NCBI RefSeq assembly: GCF_003999995.1
Contig: NZ_RJAD01000001.1
Span: forward strand, 2,083,599-2,147,598
Source of the DNA: Microbacterium sulfonylureivorans
GTDB taxonomy: Bacteria; Actinomycetota; Actinomycetes; Actinomycetales; Microbacteriaceae
Reading direction: 5' to 3'
Length of the DNA: 64,000 nt
In this document: in pieces, positions 30,513-37,930 of the stretch
How the letters are laid out: each line of letters starts with the position of its first letter
Numbering within the stretch: the stretch's first letter is position 1
The notes under the pieces: model-generated
Seen by the model: only the letters and a program-made list of their open reading frames with translations
What the model was told of the DNA's origin: nothing
Databases searched by the model: none
Made by a program: the position numbers and the translations under genes

Positions 30513-30790
30513 TGCCGGCGCGGCGCGGCGCGGCGCGGCGCGGTCGGCGTGGACCGGCGTGGCTCGGCCCGGCGTGCCCGGCCAGGCGTGGCGCGGTCGG
30601 CGTGGACCGGCGTGGCTCGGCCCGGCGTGCCCGGCCAGGCGTGGCCCGGCCCGGCGTGGCAGGCCAGGCGTGGACCGGCGCGGCGCGGTCGGCGTGGACC
30701 GGCGTGGCCCTGCCCGGCGTGGCTCGGCCCGGCGTGGCCGGCCTGGCCCGGCGCGGCGCGGCGCGACGTGGCCGGCGTGGCCCGGCGTGA
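30513..30790 (+). repeat. GC-rich tandem repeats before the clpP pair
   Basis: A 278-base low-complexity block of GGCGTGG(A/C)C(C)GG and CGGCG units. One 53-bp unit, starting CGGTCGGCGTGGACC, is tandemly duplicated at 30541-30593 and 30594-30646, followed by degenerate copies. No gene is convincing. 30791-30930 carries nothing clear until the clpP promoter. Confidence 0.8.
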
Positions 30791-30930
30791 AGCGGCGGGG
30801 ACGTATCGCCGTGTCGGCGCGTGCCGGGCCCCGATCTCCGCGATCCATCCCGCCGCTTTCACCCGGATCCGCTCTGCCGTGGGCGGAGCCGCCGACGGCG
30901 GATCCGGGTGCCCCCGCCCTCCGAGGCGCG

Positions 30931-30936
30931 CAGGCT
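30931..30936 (+). promoter_or_regulatory. candidate -10 box for leaderless clpP
   Basis: CAGGCT, 6 nt before ATG 30943; it differs from the TAGGCT box of other genes only at the first base. Confidence 0.4.
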
Positions 30937-30942
30937 GAGGGC

Positions 30943-31584
30943 ATGGCAGAAGAAGGCAAGATCCCGATGTTCGGCGCTGACGCCCGACGCGAGCTGTTCC
31001 ATCAGCGCGTGCTCGTGCTCGACGGTCCGCTCGACGACGACAACGGCACCCTCCTCGCGACGCAGCTGCTCGCGCTCGCGGCGGAGGACGAGGCATCCGA
31101 CATCTCCCTCTGGATCCACTCGCCCGGCGGCTCGGTGCCGTCGATGCTCGCGATCCGCGACGTGATGCGCCTCATCCCCAACGACATCGCCACGGTGGCG
31201 CTCGGCCTCGCATGCAGCGCGGGCCAGTTCCTCCTGTCGGCAGGCACGCCCGGCAAACGCCGCGCGCTTCCGCATGCCCGGATCCTCATGCACCAGGGCT
31301 CGGCGGGAATCGGCGGCTCGACGGTCGAGGTCGAGGTGCAGGCCGGCGATCTCCGGCACATGCGCGACACCGTGCTCGGGATCATCGCATCCGACACGGG
31401 TCAGCCGCTCGACCGGATCTTCGAGGACTCGCTCCACGACCGCTGGTACACCGCGGCCGAGGCGCTCGACTACGGATTCATCGACGGCATCGTCGACGAC
31501 TTCGCGCAGGTCGTGCCGCGACGACGGCGGCCGGCCGGTCTCGGTCCGGGTGCGCCCGTCGGGTCCGGGGCGGTGGCGGCGTGA
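30943..31584 (+). CDS. ClpP-like serine protease subunit with intact catalytic triad
   Basis: 213 residues. Triad: Ser92 (LGLACSAGQFLL), His117 (LPHARILMHQ), Asp162 (RIFEDSLHDRW). SPGGSVPSMLAIRDVM is the substrate-binding strand. It should form one heptameric ring of a Clp proteolytic core, needing an AAA+ partner (ClpX or ClpC) that is not in this window. The next gene overlaps by 4 nt (GTGA) and encodes a second subunit. The missing neighbours tig and clpX argue that this is an accessory pair and not the housekeeping clpP1P2. The frame is open further upstream into the GC repeats; ATG 30943 gives a normal ClpP length. Confidence 0.92.
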   Translation: MAEEGKIPMFGADARRELFHQRVLVLDGPLDDDNGTLLATQLLALAAEDEASDISLWIHSPGGSVPSMLAIRDVMRLIPNDIATVALGLACSAGQFLLSAGTPGKRRALPHARILMHQGSAGIGGSTVEVEVQAGDLRHMRDTVLGIIASDTGQPLDRIFEDSLHDRWYTAAEALDYGFIDGIVDDFAQVVPRRRRPAGLGPGAPVGSGAVAA

Positions 31585-32168
31585 CCTCGTACACGATCCC
31601 GAACGTCGTGGCGCAGCATCCGCGCGGCGACCGCGTGATGGACGTCTACTCGCACCTGCTCACCGAACGCGTCGTCTACCTCGGGACGGGCATCGACGCC
31701 GGGGTCGCGAACGCGCTCATCGCGCAGCTGCTGCACCTCGATGCCGACAACCCCGATCGCGACATCCAGCTCTACATCAACTGCGAGGGCGGAGACCCCG
31801 CGGCGATGCTGGCGGTCTACGACACGATGCAGCACGTGCGGCCGGATGTCGCCACCACCGTCGTCGGGCAGGCCATCGGCGTCGGCGCGGTGATGCTGGC
31901 AGCCGGCGCCGCGGGCAAGCGCGCCGTGCTGCCCCACGCCCGCGTCGTGCTGCATCAGCCCGCCGGGCAGGGGAGAGGCGCGATCCCCGACCTGATCCTG
32001 CAGGCCGATGAGCTCGTGCGCGTGCGCGGGGACGTCGAGGCGATCCTGGCCCGCCACACCGGGAAGGATGCCTCACAGCTGCGAGCCGACACCGATCGCG
32101 ATCGTGTGTTCACCGCATCGGATGCCGTGGCCTACGGCCTGGCGGACCGGGTGCTCGCCGAGCGCTGA
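31581..32168 (+). CDS. ClpP-like subunit lacking the catalytic serine (ClpR-like)
   Basis: 195 residues, start GTG 31581. The fold motifs are clear: INCEGGDPAAMLAVYDTMQ, LPHARVVLHQP (His125) and RADTDRDRVFTASDAVAYG (Asp170). At the nucleophile position the usual GQAASMG is GQAIGVG, so Gly100 replaces Ser. It should be unable to hydrolyse peptide bonds. By analogy with cyanobacterial/plastid ClpR and with mixed actinobacterial ClpP rings, it likely assembles with the active partner and shapes or gates the chamber. That it is structural or regulatory is inference; the substitution is read directly from the sequence. Confidence 0.9.
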   Translation: MTSYTIPNVVAQHPRGDRVMDVYSHLLTERVVYLGTGIDAGVANALIAQLLHLDADNPDRDIQLYINCEGGDPAAMLAVYDTMQHVRPDVATTVVGQAIGVGAVMLAAGAAGKRAVLPHARVVLHQPAGQGRGAIPDLILQADELVRVRGDVEAILARHTGKDASQLRADTDRDRVFTASDAVAYGLADRVLAER

Positions 32169-32648
32169 GCGGGATGCCCGGCCCGGCCCAGCCCCGCCCA
32201 GCCCCGCCCTGCCCAGCCCGGCTCTGCCCAGCCCAGCCCGGGCCGGCTCGGCGGGCCACAAATCCTCCTGGCCCTGGCGGCCGTGCACAACTCCTCCCGG
32301 CCCGGCCCGGCGGGCCACAACTCCTCCCGGCCCGGCCCCGCCCGGCGGGCCACAACTCCTCCCGGCTGGCTCGGCCCGGCCCGGCCACAACTCCTCCCGG
32401 CTCGGGCCTGAGGGCGAGGTCGTCGTCGTGAATCCGGGGATCAGCGAGCACAGTGCACCCGAGGAGAGGAGTTCTGGCACGCTCACGTGCGGCGAGGCGC
32501 GCGCGCAAGCGCGAGGGGACGCACGCAGGGGGGAGTTGTGGCACGCTCACGCGCGGCGAGGTGCACGCTCACGTGCGGCGCGAGGTGCACGCACGCAGCG
32601 GGGCGCACCGAGTTGGGAGGAGTTGTGGCACGCTCGCGCGCGGCGGGG
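32169..32648. repeat. low-complexity block with a two-orientation repeat family
   Basis: 480 bases without a credible gene. 32169-32250 is C-rich CCCAGCCC repeats. GCCACAACTCCTCCCGG or a close variant occurs five times at about 32255, 32286, 32314, 32349 and 32384. Its complement GGGAGGAGTTGTGGC and variants occur at about 32466, 32530 and 32615, followed by CACGCTCACGCGCGGCG-like text. Opposing copies could fold into long hairpins. Nothing like a Cas gene is nearby. Confidence 0.75.
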
Positions 32649-33365
32649 TCAGGTTCGGGCGCCGGCGCGGACGGCCGCCGCGACGTCGGCGGGCGAACCC
32701 TGCCACGGCGTCCCGTGGCCGGGCAGCACCCACAGTGCGTCGACGGCGGCGAGCCGGTCGAGCGACTGGAGCGCGAGGTCGGGCTCGTCGGTGAACGGCG
32801 CCGGCTGCATGCCGGCGTGACCGGTCAACACGTGGCGCGTCGTGAGGGCGTCGCCGACGAACACCGCCTCGGCGAGCGGGACGTGGACGGCGATGCTGCC
32901 GGGGGAGTGGCCCGGAAGGCCGATGACGCGCGGTGCGCCGGGCAGATCGAGCACATCGCCGTCGGCGACCTCGACCACCTCGGTGAGGTACTCCGTGCGG
33001 AAGCCCTTCTTGCGGAGCGCGTAGGTGAAGAAGCCAAGGGTGGCGCCGAGGCGCATCGGGCCCATCGGCGTCTTCGGCTTGTCGCCGCCCTTCGCCCGGT
33101 CGGCGTCGGCGGCGTGCACATAGACCGGCACGCCGTGGTCGCGTCGCAGCCGCTCCGCGAAGCCGACGTGGTCGCTGTCTCCGTGCGTGAGCACGACGCC
33201 GCGGATGTCGTCGACCGATCGATCGATCGACGTGAGCTCCTCGGTGAGGTCGTTCCAGTGCCCGGGGAGGCCGGCGTCGACGACCGTGATGCCGTCGGGC
33301 GTCACGACCAGATACGCGGCGACGATGTCGTTGCCGATGCGGTGCAGGTTCGGTCCGAGTCGCAT
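32649..33365 (-). CDS. metallo-beta-lactamase-fold hydrolase
   Basis: 238 residues. The metal-binding motif appears as THGDSDHVG (standard HxHxDH, here with Gly at the first x and Asp/Ser), followed by GLPGHSPGSIAVHVP, VFVGDAL and VLPGHGTP supplying later His/Asp ligands. The first position of the motif keeps His, but the middle His is Asp, as in some subfamilies. The substrate is unknown. It is divergent from a TetR regulator with a shared operator, so is probably repressed by it. A CCTCCGAGG-type ribosome site precedes ATG 33365. Confidence 0.85.
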   Translation of the reverse strand: MRLGPNLHRIGNDIVAAYLVVTPDGITVVDAGLPGHWNDLTEELTSIDRSVDDIRGVVLTHGDSDHVGFAERLRRDHGVPVYVHAADADRAKGGDKPKTPMGPMRLGATLGFFTYALRKKGFRTEYLTEVVEVADGDVLDLPGAPRVIGLPGHSPGSIAVHVPLAEAVFVGDALTTRHVLTGHAGMQPAPFTDEPDLALQSLDRLAAVDALWVLPGHGTPWQGSPADVAAAVRAGART

Positions 33366-33395
33366 AGGTGCCTCCGAGGAGAGAGTGGTTGTGCT

Positions 33396-33434
33396 GGCTA
33401 TGGTACGTAGCTATGATAGCTTATGTCAATAGCC
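33396..33434. promoter_or_regulatory. concentric palindrome between hydrolase and tetR
   Basis: The inner perfect palindrome GCTATGATAGC (33410-33420) and an outer pair GGCTAT (33396-33401) / ATAGCC (33429-33434) share the centre 33415. TATGAT inside it could serve as the tetR -10 box. Likely operator of the adjacent TetR. Confidence 0.65.
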
Positions 33435-33450
33435 ATCGCAGGAGGACGTC

Positions 33451-33984
33451 ATGCCGACACCCGACCGCACGTCGCTCGCCGCCATCGTCGACGCCGGGCG
33501 CGATGTGCTCGAACTCGGCGGCGCGGCCAAGGTCACGATGCAGGCCGTCGCCGATCGGGTCGGGGTGCGCGCCCCCTCGCTCTACAAGCGTGTGCGCGAC
33601 CGCGACGCTCTCCTGCAGCTCGTGGTCGAGGCGACCGTCGACGACCTCGGCGCCCGGCTCGCGGCATCCGATGGCTCGCTCGTCGGGCTCGCCCGCGGCT
33701 ACCGGTCGTTCGCCCATGATCACCCCGAGGGCTTCCGGCTGATGTACGCGATGTCGGGGAGCGCCGATGCCCTCCGGCGGGCGAGCGAACCGGTGCTGAC
33801 CGCCGCACGCGACGCGGTCGGCGCGGAGCACGCGCTCGACGCCGCACGCTTGCTGACGGCATGGGCGACCGGCTTCGTCAACATGGAGCTCGCCGGCGCG
33901 TTCCAGCTCGGGGGCGACGTCGACGAGGCGTTCGAGTACGGCCTCGAGCGCCTCGAGGTCGCACTGGCGAGTCCGGGGCGCTGA
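33451..33984 (+). CDS. TetR/AcrR-family regulator
   Basis: 177 residues. The helix-turn-helix reads VTMQAVADRVGVRAPSLYKR and RDRDALLQLVVEAT. The ligand domain is TetR_C-like with a GFRLMYAMSG segment. It follows a GGAGGA ribosome site. It is divergent from the metallo-hydrolase gene and convergent with ligD-type polymerase, whose end is only 3 nt away. It likely controls the hydrolase and itself. Confidence 0.88.
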   Translation: MPTPDRTSLAAIVDAGRDVLELGGAAKVTMQAVADRVGVRAPSLYKRVRDRDALLQLVVEATVDDLGARLAASDGSLVGLARGYRSFAHDHPEGFRLMYAMSGSADALRRASEPVLTAARDAVGAEHALDAARLLTAWATGFVNMELAGAFQLGGDVDEAFEYGLERLEVALASPGR

Positions 33985-33987
33985 CGA

Positions 33988-35229
33988 TCAGCCGGGGGCG
34001 GCGCCGGGCCACACCTTTCCGGCCCAGGGGTCGTAGTCGGCGATGAGCTCCTCCTGCGGCGGGCGCTCGCCGTCGGCCACGTGCTGCAGGTTCACCCGCA
34101 CGCGGTACCACAGCGAGCTCGAACCGCGCATCCCGTCGACGAGCACGTCGGCGGGGTGGAGCTGAGAAACGACGGCGGGATGCTTCGCCTTCCACTCCTC
34201 GAGCGCTTCGAGCGCCTCGGGCTTGGTCTTGGTCCGGGCGATCTCGATGAGGGGCATCGTCGACTGACGTCGGCCGTCGGCGCCTCCTGCCCGCGGCGGC
34301 TTCTCTGCCGGGCCGAGCTCGGTCGCCAGGGCGAGGAGTCCCTCGAGCGAACCGACGGCGTCGTCGATCCCCCGGTGGGGATCGCCGATCGCGGCGAAGC
34401 GCTCGAGCACCGTCGTCACGGTGAACTCCTCGGGGCGTCGCACGGCGACCTCGTCCCAGTCCATCGGGGTCGACACCCGCGCGTCGGGCAGCGGACGGAT
34501 CGAATAGGCGGATGCCACGGTCCGGTCCTTCGCGTTCTGGTTGAAGTCGACGAACACGCTCTCTCCGCGCTCCTCCTTCCACCAGCGAGCCGTCGCGAGA
34601 CCGGGTGCCCGGTTCTCGACCTCTCGGGCCAGCGTCTCGGCGGCCAGCCGGAGCTGCTTGTAGTCCCACGACGGCGCGATGCGGACGAGGATGTGGAGGC
34701 CCCGCGATCCGCTCGTCTTCGGCCAGCCGACGAGCCCGACGTCGTCGAGCACCTCGCGCGCGACCATCGCGACGTCGACGAGCTGCGACCAGTCGACGCC
34801 GGGCATCGGGTCGAGGTCGATCCGCAGCTCGTCGGGGTGGTCGAGGTCTTCGGCGCGGATCGGATGGGGGTTGAGGTCGAGACACCCGAGGTTGACGACC
34901 CACGCGAGGCCCGCGGCATCCCGGATCACCGCCTCCTCGGCCGACGTGCCCCGGGCGTACTGCAGGACCGCGGTGTCGATGAAGTCCGGGTGGTTCTCGG
35001 GCACGCGCTTCTGGAAGAACGCCTCCTGGTCGATGCCCTTCACGAAGCGCTTGAGCACCATCGGCCTGCCGCCGGCGCCGCGCAGCGCTCCTTCGGCGAC
35101 GGCGAGGTAGTACCTCACGACGTCGAGCTTGGTGAGCCCCGGGTCGGGGAACACGACCTTGTCGGGGCTCGAGACCCGCACGTCGTGCCCGTCGATCTCG
35201 AGGATCTCCTCTTTGCGCGCAGGGCTCAC
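33988..35229 (-). CDS. stand-alone LigD-type polymerase/primase domain protein
   Basis: 413 residues. The LigD Pol (AEP primase) core has DKVVFPDPGLTKLDVVRYYL, the carboxylate motif LRIDLDPMPGVDW, SGSRGLHILVRI and DFNQNAKDRTVASAYS. These residues bind metal and nucleotide for gap filling in non-homologous end joining. Ligase and nuclease domains of full LigD are absent, and a ~100-residue C-terminal extension follows (about 310-413, with LHPADVLVDGMRGSSSLWYR), whose role is unknown. GTG 35229 is supported by TAGCGT 7 nt upstream. No ku gene is in the window. Confidence 0.88.
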   Translation of the reverse strand: MSPARKEEILEIDGHDVRVSSPDKVVFPDPGLTKLDVVRYYLAVAEGALRGAGGRPMVLKRFVKGIDQEAFFQKRVPENHPDFIDTAVLQYARGTSAEEAVIRDAAGLAWVVNLGCLDLNPHPIRAEDLDHPDELRIDLDPMPGVDWSQLVDVAMVAREVLDDVGLVGWPKTSGSRGLHILVRIAPSWDYKQLRLAAETLAREVENRAPGLATARWWKEERGESVFVDFNQNAKDRTVASAYSIRPLPDARVSTPMDWDEVAVRRPEEFTVTTVLERFAAIGDPHRGIDDAVGSLEGLLALATELGPAEKPPRAGGADGRRQSTMPLIEIARTKTKPEALEALEEWKAKHPAVVSQLHPADVLVDGMRGSSSLWYRVRVNLQHVADGERPPQEELIADYDPWAGKVWPGAAPG

Positions 35230-35236
35230 CCGCCCC

Positions 35237-35242
35237 ACGCTA
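35237..35242 (-). promoter_or_regulatory. -10 box for the leaderless LigD-type gene
   Basis: TAGCGT on the minus strand, 7 nt before GTG 35229. Confidence 0.5.
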
Positions 35243-35290
35243 GCGAGCCCCGCCGACGCGGGCCAGGCCACCCTCGCCTCCACCCACCTC

Positions 35291-35352
35291 GGTTTGTGTG
35301 GAGAAGACGACGGTCTAGTACGGCTTGGAGCAGCACGTACTCCACACAAACC
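35291..35352. repeat. 13-bp inverted repeat between xre and ligD genes
   Basis: GGTTTGTGTGGAG (35291-35303) and CTCCACACAAACC (35340-35352) with a 36-base loop. Lying 8 nt after the XRE gene stop on the minus strand, it may end that transcript. It resembles other intergenic hairpins in the window. Confidence 0.6.
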
Positions 35353-35360
35353 GCCCGGGG

Positions 35361-35711
35361 TCAGGCGGCCAGCGAGTAGGCCGCGCGGACGCCCACGACG
35401 GCGCGCTCGGCGGCGTGCGACCGCAGGTCGTCGACCACGGCCGCGGTGAGCTCGACCAGCGTCACCTCGAGCGCGCCCGCGACGGCGGCGATCATCTCGC
35501 TCGAAGGCTCCTTGAGCCCGCGCTCGATCTCGGAGAGGTACTGGGGCGAGACGCCGGCGCGTTCGGCGGTGTCGGCGAGGCGCTCGCCCCGCTCGTGGCG
35601 CAGCCGGCGCAGCCGGTCGCCGAGCGCATCGCGCCACAGCGGCTCGGGTTCGCGGGGAGAGCGCGGCGCGGGCCGCGCGGCCTTCGTCGGAAGCGGGATG
35701 ATCTCGGCCAT
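35361..35711 (-). CDS. XRE-family transcriptional regulator
   Basis: 116 residues. The helix-turn-helix is LGDRLRRLRHERGERLADTA, then ERAGVSPQYLSEIERGLKEP, typical Cro/C1 type. The C-terminal ~35 residues are helical. The basic N-terminus is about 25 residues of Pro/Arg. The start at 35711 is 6 nt after a TATCGT box. The target is unknown; it lies between the Bax1-I gene terminator and the LigD gene and could act on either. Confidence 0.9.
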   Translation of the reverse strand: MAEIIPLPTKAARPAPRSPREPEPLWRDALGDRLRRLRHERGERLADTAERAGVSPQYLSEIERGLKEPSSEMIAAVAGALEVTLVELTAAVVDDLRSHAAERAVVGVRAAYSLAA

Positions 35712-35717
35712 GCGGTC

Positions 35718-35723
35718 ACGATA
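35718..35723 (-). promoter_or_regulatory. -10 box for the leaderless XRE gene
   Basis: TATCGT on the minus strand, 6 nt before ATG 35711. Confidence 0.5.
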
Positions 35724-35765
35724 GAACGCGGATGCCTCGGCGCTCGACCGCTTCCGCTCAGAGCA

Positions 35766-35797
35766 GAACGGCCGCCCGGAGAACCGGACGGCCGTTC
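35766..35797 (-). terminator. terminator of the Bax1-I gene
   Basis: GAACGGCCG-C-CCGG, loop AGAA, CCGG-A-CGGCCGTTC: 13 pairs with one mismatch, 18 nt past the stop at 35816. Confidence 0.85.
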
Positions 35798-35815
35798 GAG
35801 CGCTGAGCGCGGGAG

Positions 35816-36733
35816 CTAGTTGCTGCCGCGGACGATCGCGATGATTCGCAGGATCTCGATGTAGAGCCAGACGACGGTCACCATGATGCCGAAGCCGCCG
35901 AGCCAGCCGTACTGGCGCGGAGCGCCGTTGCGCACACCCTGCTGGATCGAGTCGAAGTCGAGCACGAGCGAGTACGCCGCCATGATCACGACGAGGACGC
36001 CGATGATGAGGCCGAGAGGGATGCCCATGAAGGTCTCGCTCAGAAGGCCGAAGGCGTTGGGGGCGACGCCCGTCCACATGAGGACGAGGTTCAGGAGCGA
36101 GAAGACCAGGTAGCCGACCATCGCGATCATGAAGATCTTGGTGGCCTTCTTCGACGCGCGGACCTTGCCGCTGGCGAAGAGGGCGAGGGTGACTCCCACG
36201 ACCGACAGGGTCGCGAGCGTCGCCTGCAGGACGATGCCTTCCCACTGAATCTCGAAGAAGGCCGAAATGCCTCCGACGAAGAGGCCCTCCGCGGCGGCGT
36301 ACGCGAAGATCAGCGCGGGACGGATCTTCTTGCGCGAGGTGAAGATGACGACGAGCGAGAGGACGAAGCCGACGAGGCCGCCGATGATCCACGGCATGAT
36401 CGTCGGCATGCCGGTCTCGGCGACGGGCGCCATGGTCCAGATCCATCCGGCGACCGCGCCGACGAGCAGCACCGCGAACAGGCCGACGGTCTTCCACACC
36501 GTGTCTTCGACCGACATGCGGTCGGTCTCGATGGCACCGGCAGCCGGGGCGGCGTACATGCCCTCGAGCTGCGCCTGGGCCGCGGCATCCGTTCCGGCGT
36601 GCTGCGCGGTCGCGAACTGGGTCTGCGCCGCCGGGGGCGTCAGGCCGGCAGCCTGGCGTCCGCCCGGGTAGGTCTTGACGGCCTTCGGGTCCTGGAAGGC
36701 CGGGTTGCTGAACGCGGGGTTGTCGAGGGCCAC
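35816..36733 (-). CDS. Bax inhibitor-1/YccA-like membrane protein
   Basis: 305 residues from GTG 36733. The hydrophilic ~90-residue N-terminus begins ALDNPAFSNPAFQDPKAVKTY. Seven hydrophobic helices follow from about residue 95: TVWKTVGLFAVLLVGAVAGW, then the FASGKVRASKKATKIFMIAM and FDSIQQGVRNGAPRQYGWLG segments that mark actinobacterial Bax1-I (DUF308-like) proteins. Function in bacteria is unclear; relatives are pH-sensitive Ca2+ leak channels. GGAG lies 10 nt upstream of the start; an earlier GTG is too close to it. Single gene with its own terminator. Confidence 0.88.
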   Translation of the reverse strand: MALDNPAFSNPAFQDPKAVKTYPGGRQAAGLTPPAAQTQFATAQHAGTDAAAQAQLEGMYAAPAAGAIETDRMSVEDTVWKTVGLFAVLLVGAVAGWIWTMAPVAETGMPTIMPWIIGGLVGFVLSLVVIFTSRKKIRPALIFAYAAAEGLFVGGISAFFEIQWEGIVLQATLATLSVVGVTLALFASGKVRASKKATKIFMIAMVGYLVFSLLNLVLMWTGVAPNAFGLLSETFMGIPLGLIIGVLVVIMAAYSLVLDFDSIQQGVRNGAPRQYGWLGGFGIMVTVVWLYIEILRIIAIVRGSN

Positions 36734-36873
36734 TGCTCTCACACTCCAAGTCGGGGTTGAACAGCATGTGCTGTTGATCAACGATATCCGACGCCGTGGG
36801 TTCCGCGGCAGGCCGCGGCTGGGAGTGGGCTTTGAGCGCCATGGGCCCTCGTCGAACGTTCATGAGGCGCCGG

Positions 36874-36879
36874 TAGCCT
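36874..36879 (+). promoter_or_regulatory. -10 box for leaderless GDPD gene
   Basis: TAGCCT, 6 nt before ATG 36886. Confidence 0.55.
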
Positions 36880-36885
36880 GAGACG

Positions 36886-37896
36886 ATGCCCCGCCGGAAT
36901 CCGCTCGTGATCGGCCATCGCGGAGCGCCGGGGTACCGGCCCGAGCATTCGCGATCGTCGTACGACCTGGCGCTCGAGCTGGGGGTCGACGCAGTGGAGC
37001 CCGACATCGTGGTGTCGGCCGACGGGGTGCTCGTCGTCCGGCACGAGAACGAGATCTCAGGTACCACCGATGTCGCCGACCGCATCGAGTTCAGGGGCCG
37101 CCGGACGACGAAGACGGTGGACGGCGCCGAGCTGACGGGCTGGTTCACCGAGGACTTCACGTGGGACGAGCTCTCGACGCTTCGCTGCCGCGAGCGCCTC
37201 CCGCACCTGCGCACGACGAGCGCGAGCTTCGACGACGCACAGCCTGTCCTGCGCCTCCGCGACGTGCTCGACCTGGTGCGTGAGGGGTCGCTCGCGCAGG
37301 GCCGCGAGATCGGCGTGGTGCTCGAGATCAAGCACGCCACCTACTTCGCCTCGATCGGGTGGGACATCGCCGCCCTCATCGACGCCGAGCTCCACGAGGC
37401 CGGATGGGCCGAAGGCCGGCTGCCGCTGACGATCGAATCGTTCGAGTCGACGGTGCTCCATGCGCTGCAGGAACGCGGCATCCCGGCGGCGTACATCTAT
37501 CTTCTCGAGGCCGCCGGTCGCCCGTTCGACCTTTTCGCGGCGCAGGGCAAGGCGGCTCCGACCTACCGGGCGACCGCGGCGCCGGCCGGGCTCGACGCCC
37601 TCGCCGGCCGCGTCGACGGCATCAGCGTCGACAAGCGCATGATCCTCGCCCCCGACAAGCTCGGGCGCCTCACCGGGCCGTCGCGGGTCGTCGCCGACGC
37701 GCACGAGCGCGGACTGCGCGTCTACACCTGGACGTGCCGGCCGGAGAACAACTTCCTGATCGGGCAGTTCCGGGGCAAGGGCGGAGCGGCGGCGTTCGGC
37801 GACTGGGAGTCGGAGTGGGCGGTGATCCGGGATGCCGGGGTCGACGGCGTCTTCGTCGACCACCCCGATCTCGGCGTGGCGTTCTTCCGATCCTGA
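36886..37896 (+). CDS. glycerophosphodiester phosphodiesterase
   Basis: 336 residues, TIM-barrel GDPD. The catalytic/metal signatures are HRGAPGYRPEHS (His near residue 9), VEPDIVVSADGVLVVRHE (Glu, Asp and His) and VLEIKHA. It cleaves glycerophosphodiesters to glycerol-3-phosphate and an alcohol. There is no signal peptide, so it is cytosolic. It is slightly longer than typical due to inserts. It starts leaderless and is followed 35 nt later by an ABC exporter, which has its own promoter box. Confidence 0.92.
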   Translation: MPRRNPLVIGHRGAPGYRPEHSRSSYDLALELGVDAVEPDIVVSADGVLVVRHENEISGTTDVADRIEFRGRRTTKTVDGAELTGWFTEDFTWDELSTLRCRERLPHLRTTSASFDDAQPVLRLRDVLDLVREGSLAQGREIGVVLEIKHATYFASIGWDIAALIDAELHEAGWAEGRLPLTIESFESTVLHALQERGIPAAYIYLLEAAGRPFDLFAAQGKAAPTYRATAAPAGLDALAGRVDGISVDKRMILAPDKLGRLTGPSRVVADAHERGLRVYTWTCRPENNFLIGQFRGKGGAAAFGDWESEWAVIRDAGVDGVFVDHPDLGVAFFRS

Positions 37897-37917
37897 GGCG
37901 GGGCGGGCGCGGCTGGC

Positions 37918-37923
37918 TAGGGT
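37918..37923 (+). promoter_or_regulatory. -10 box for the ABC exporter operon
   Basis: TAGGGT, 7 nt before GTG 37931. Confidence 0.5.
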
Positions 37924-37930
37924 GAGGTCC

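Noticed and set aside
30559..30942. In-frame extension of the ClpP gene into the GC repeats (about 128 extra residues)
   Set aside because: The extension is low-complexity Arg/Gly/Pro/Ala text without a ribosome site; ATG 30943 gives the normal ClpP length and has a -10-like box.
32255..32629. CRISPR-like array of short repeats
   Set aside because: Repeat spacing is irregular, spacers are low-complexity, orientation switches and there are no cas genes.
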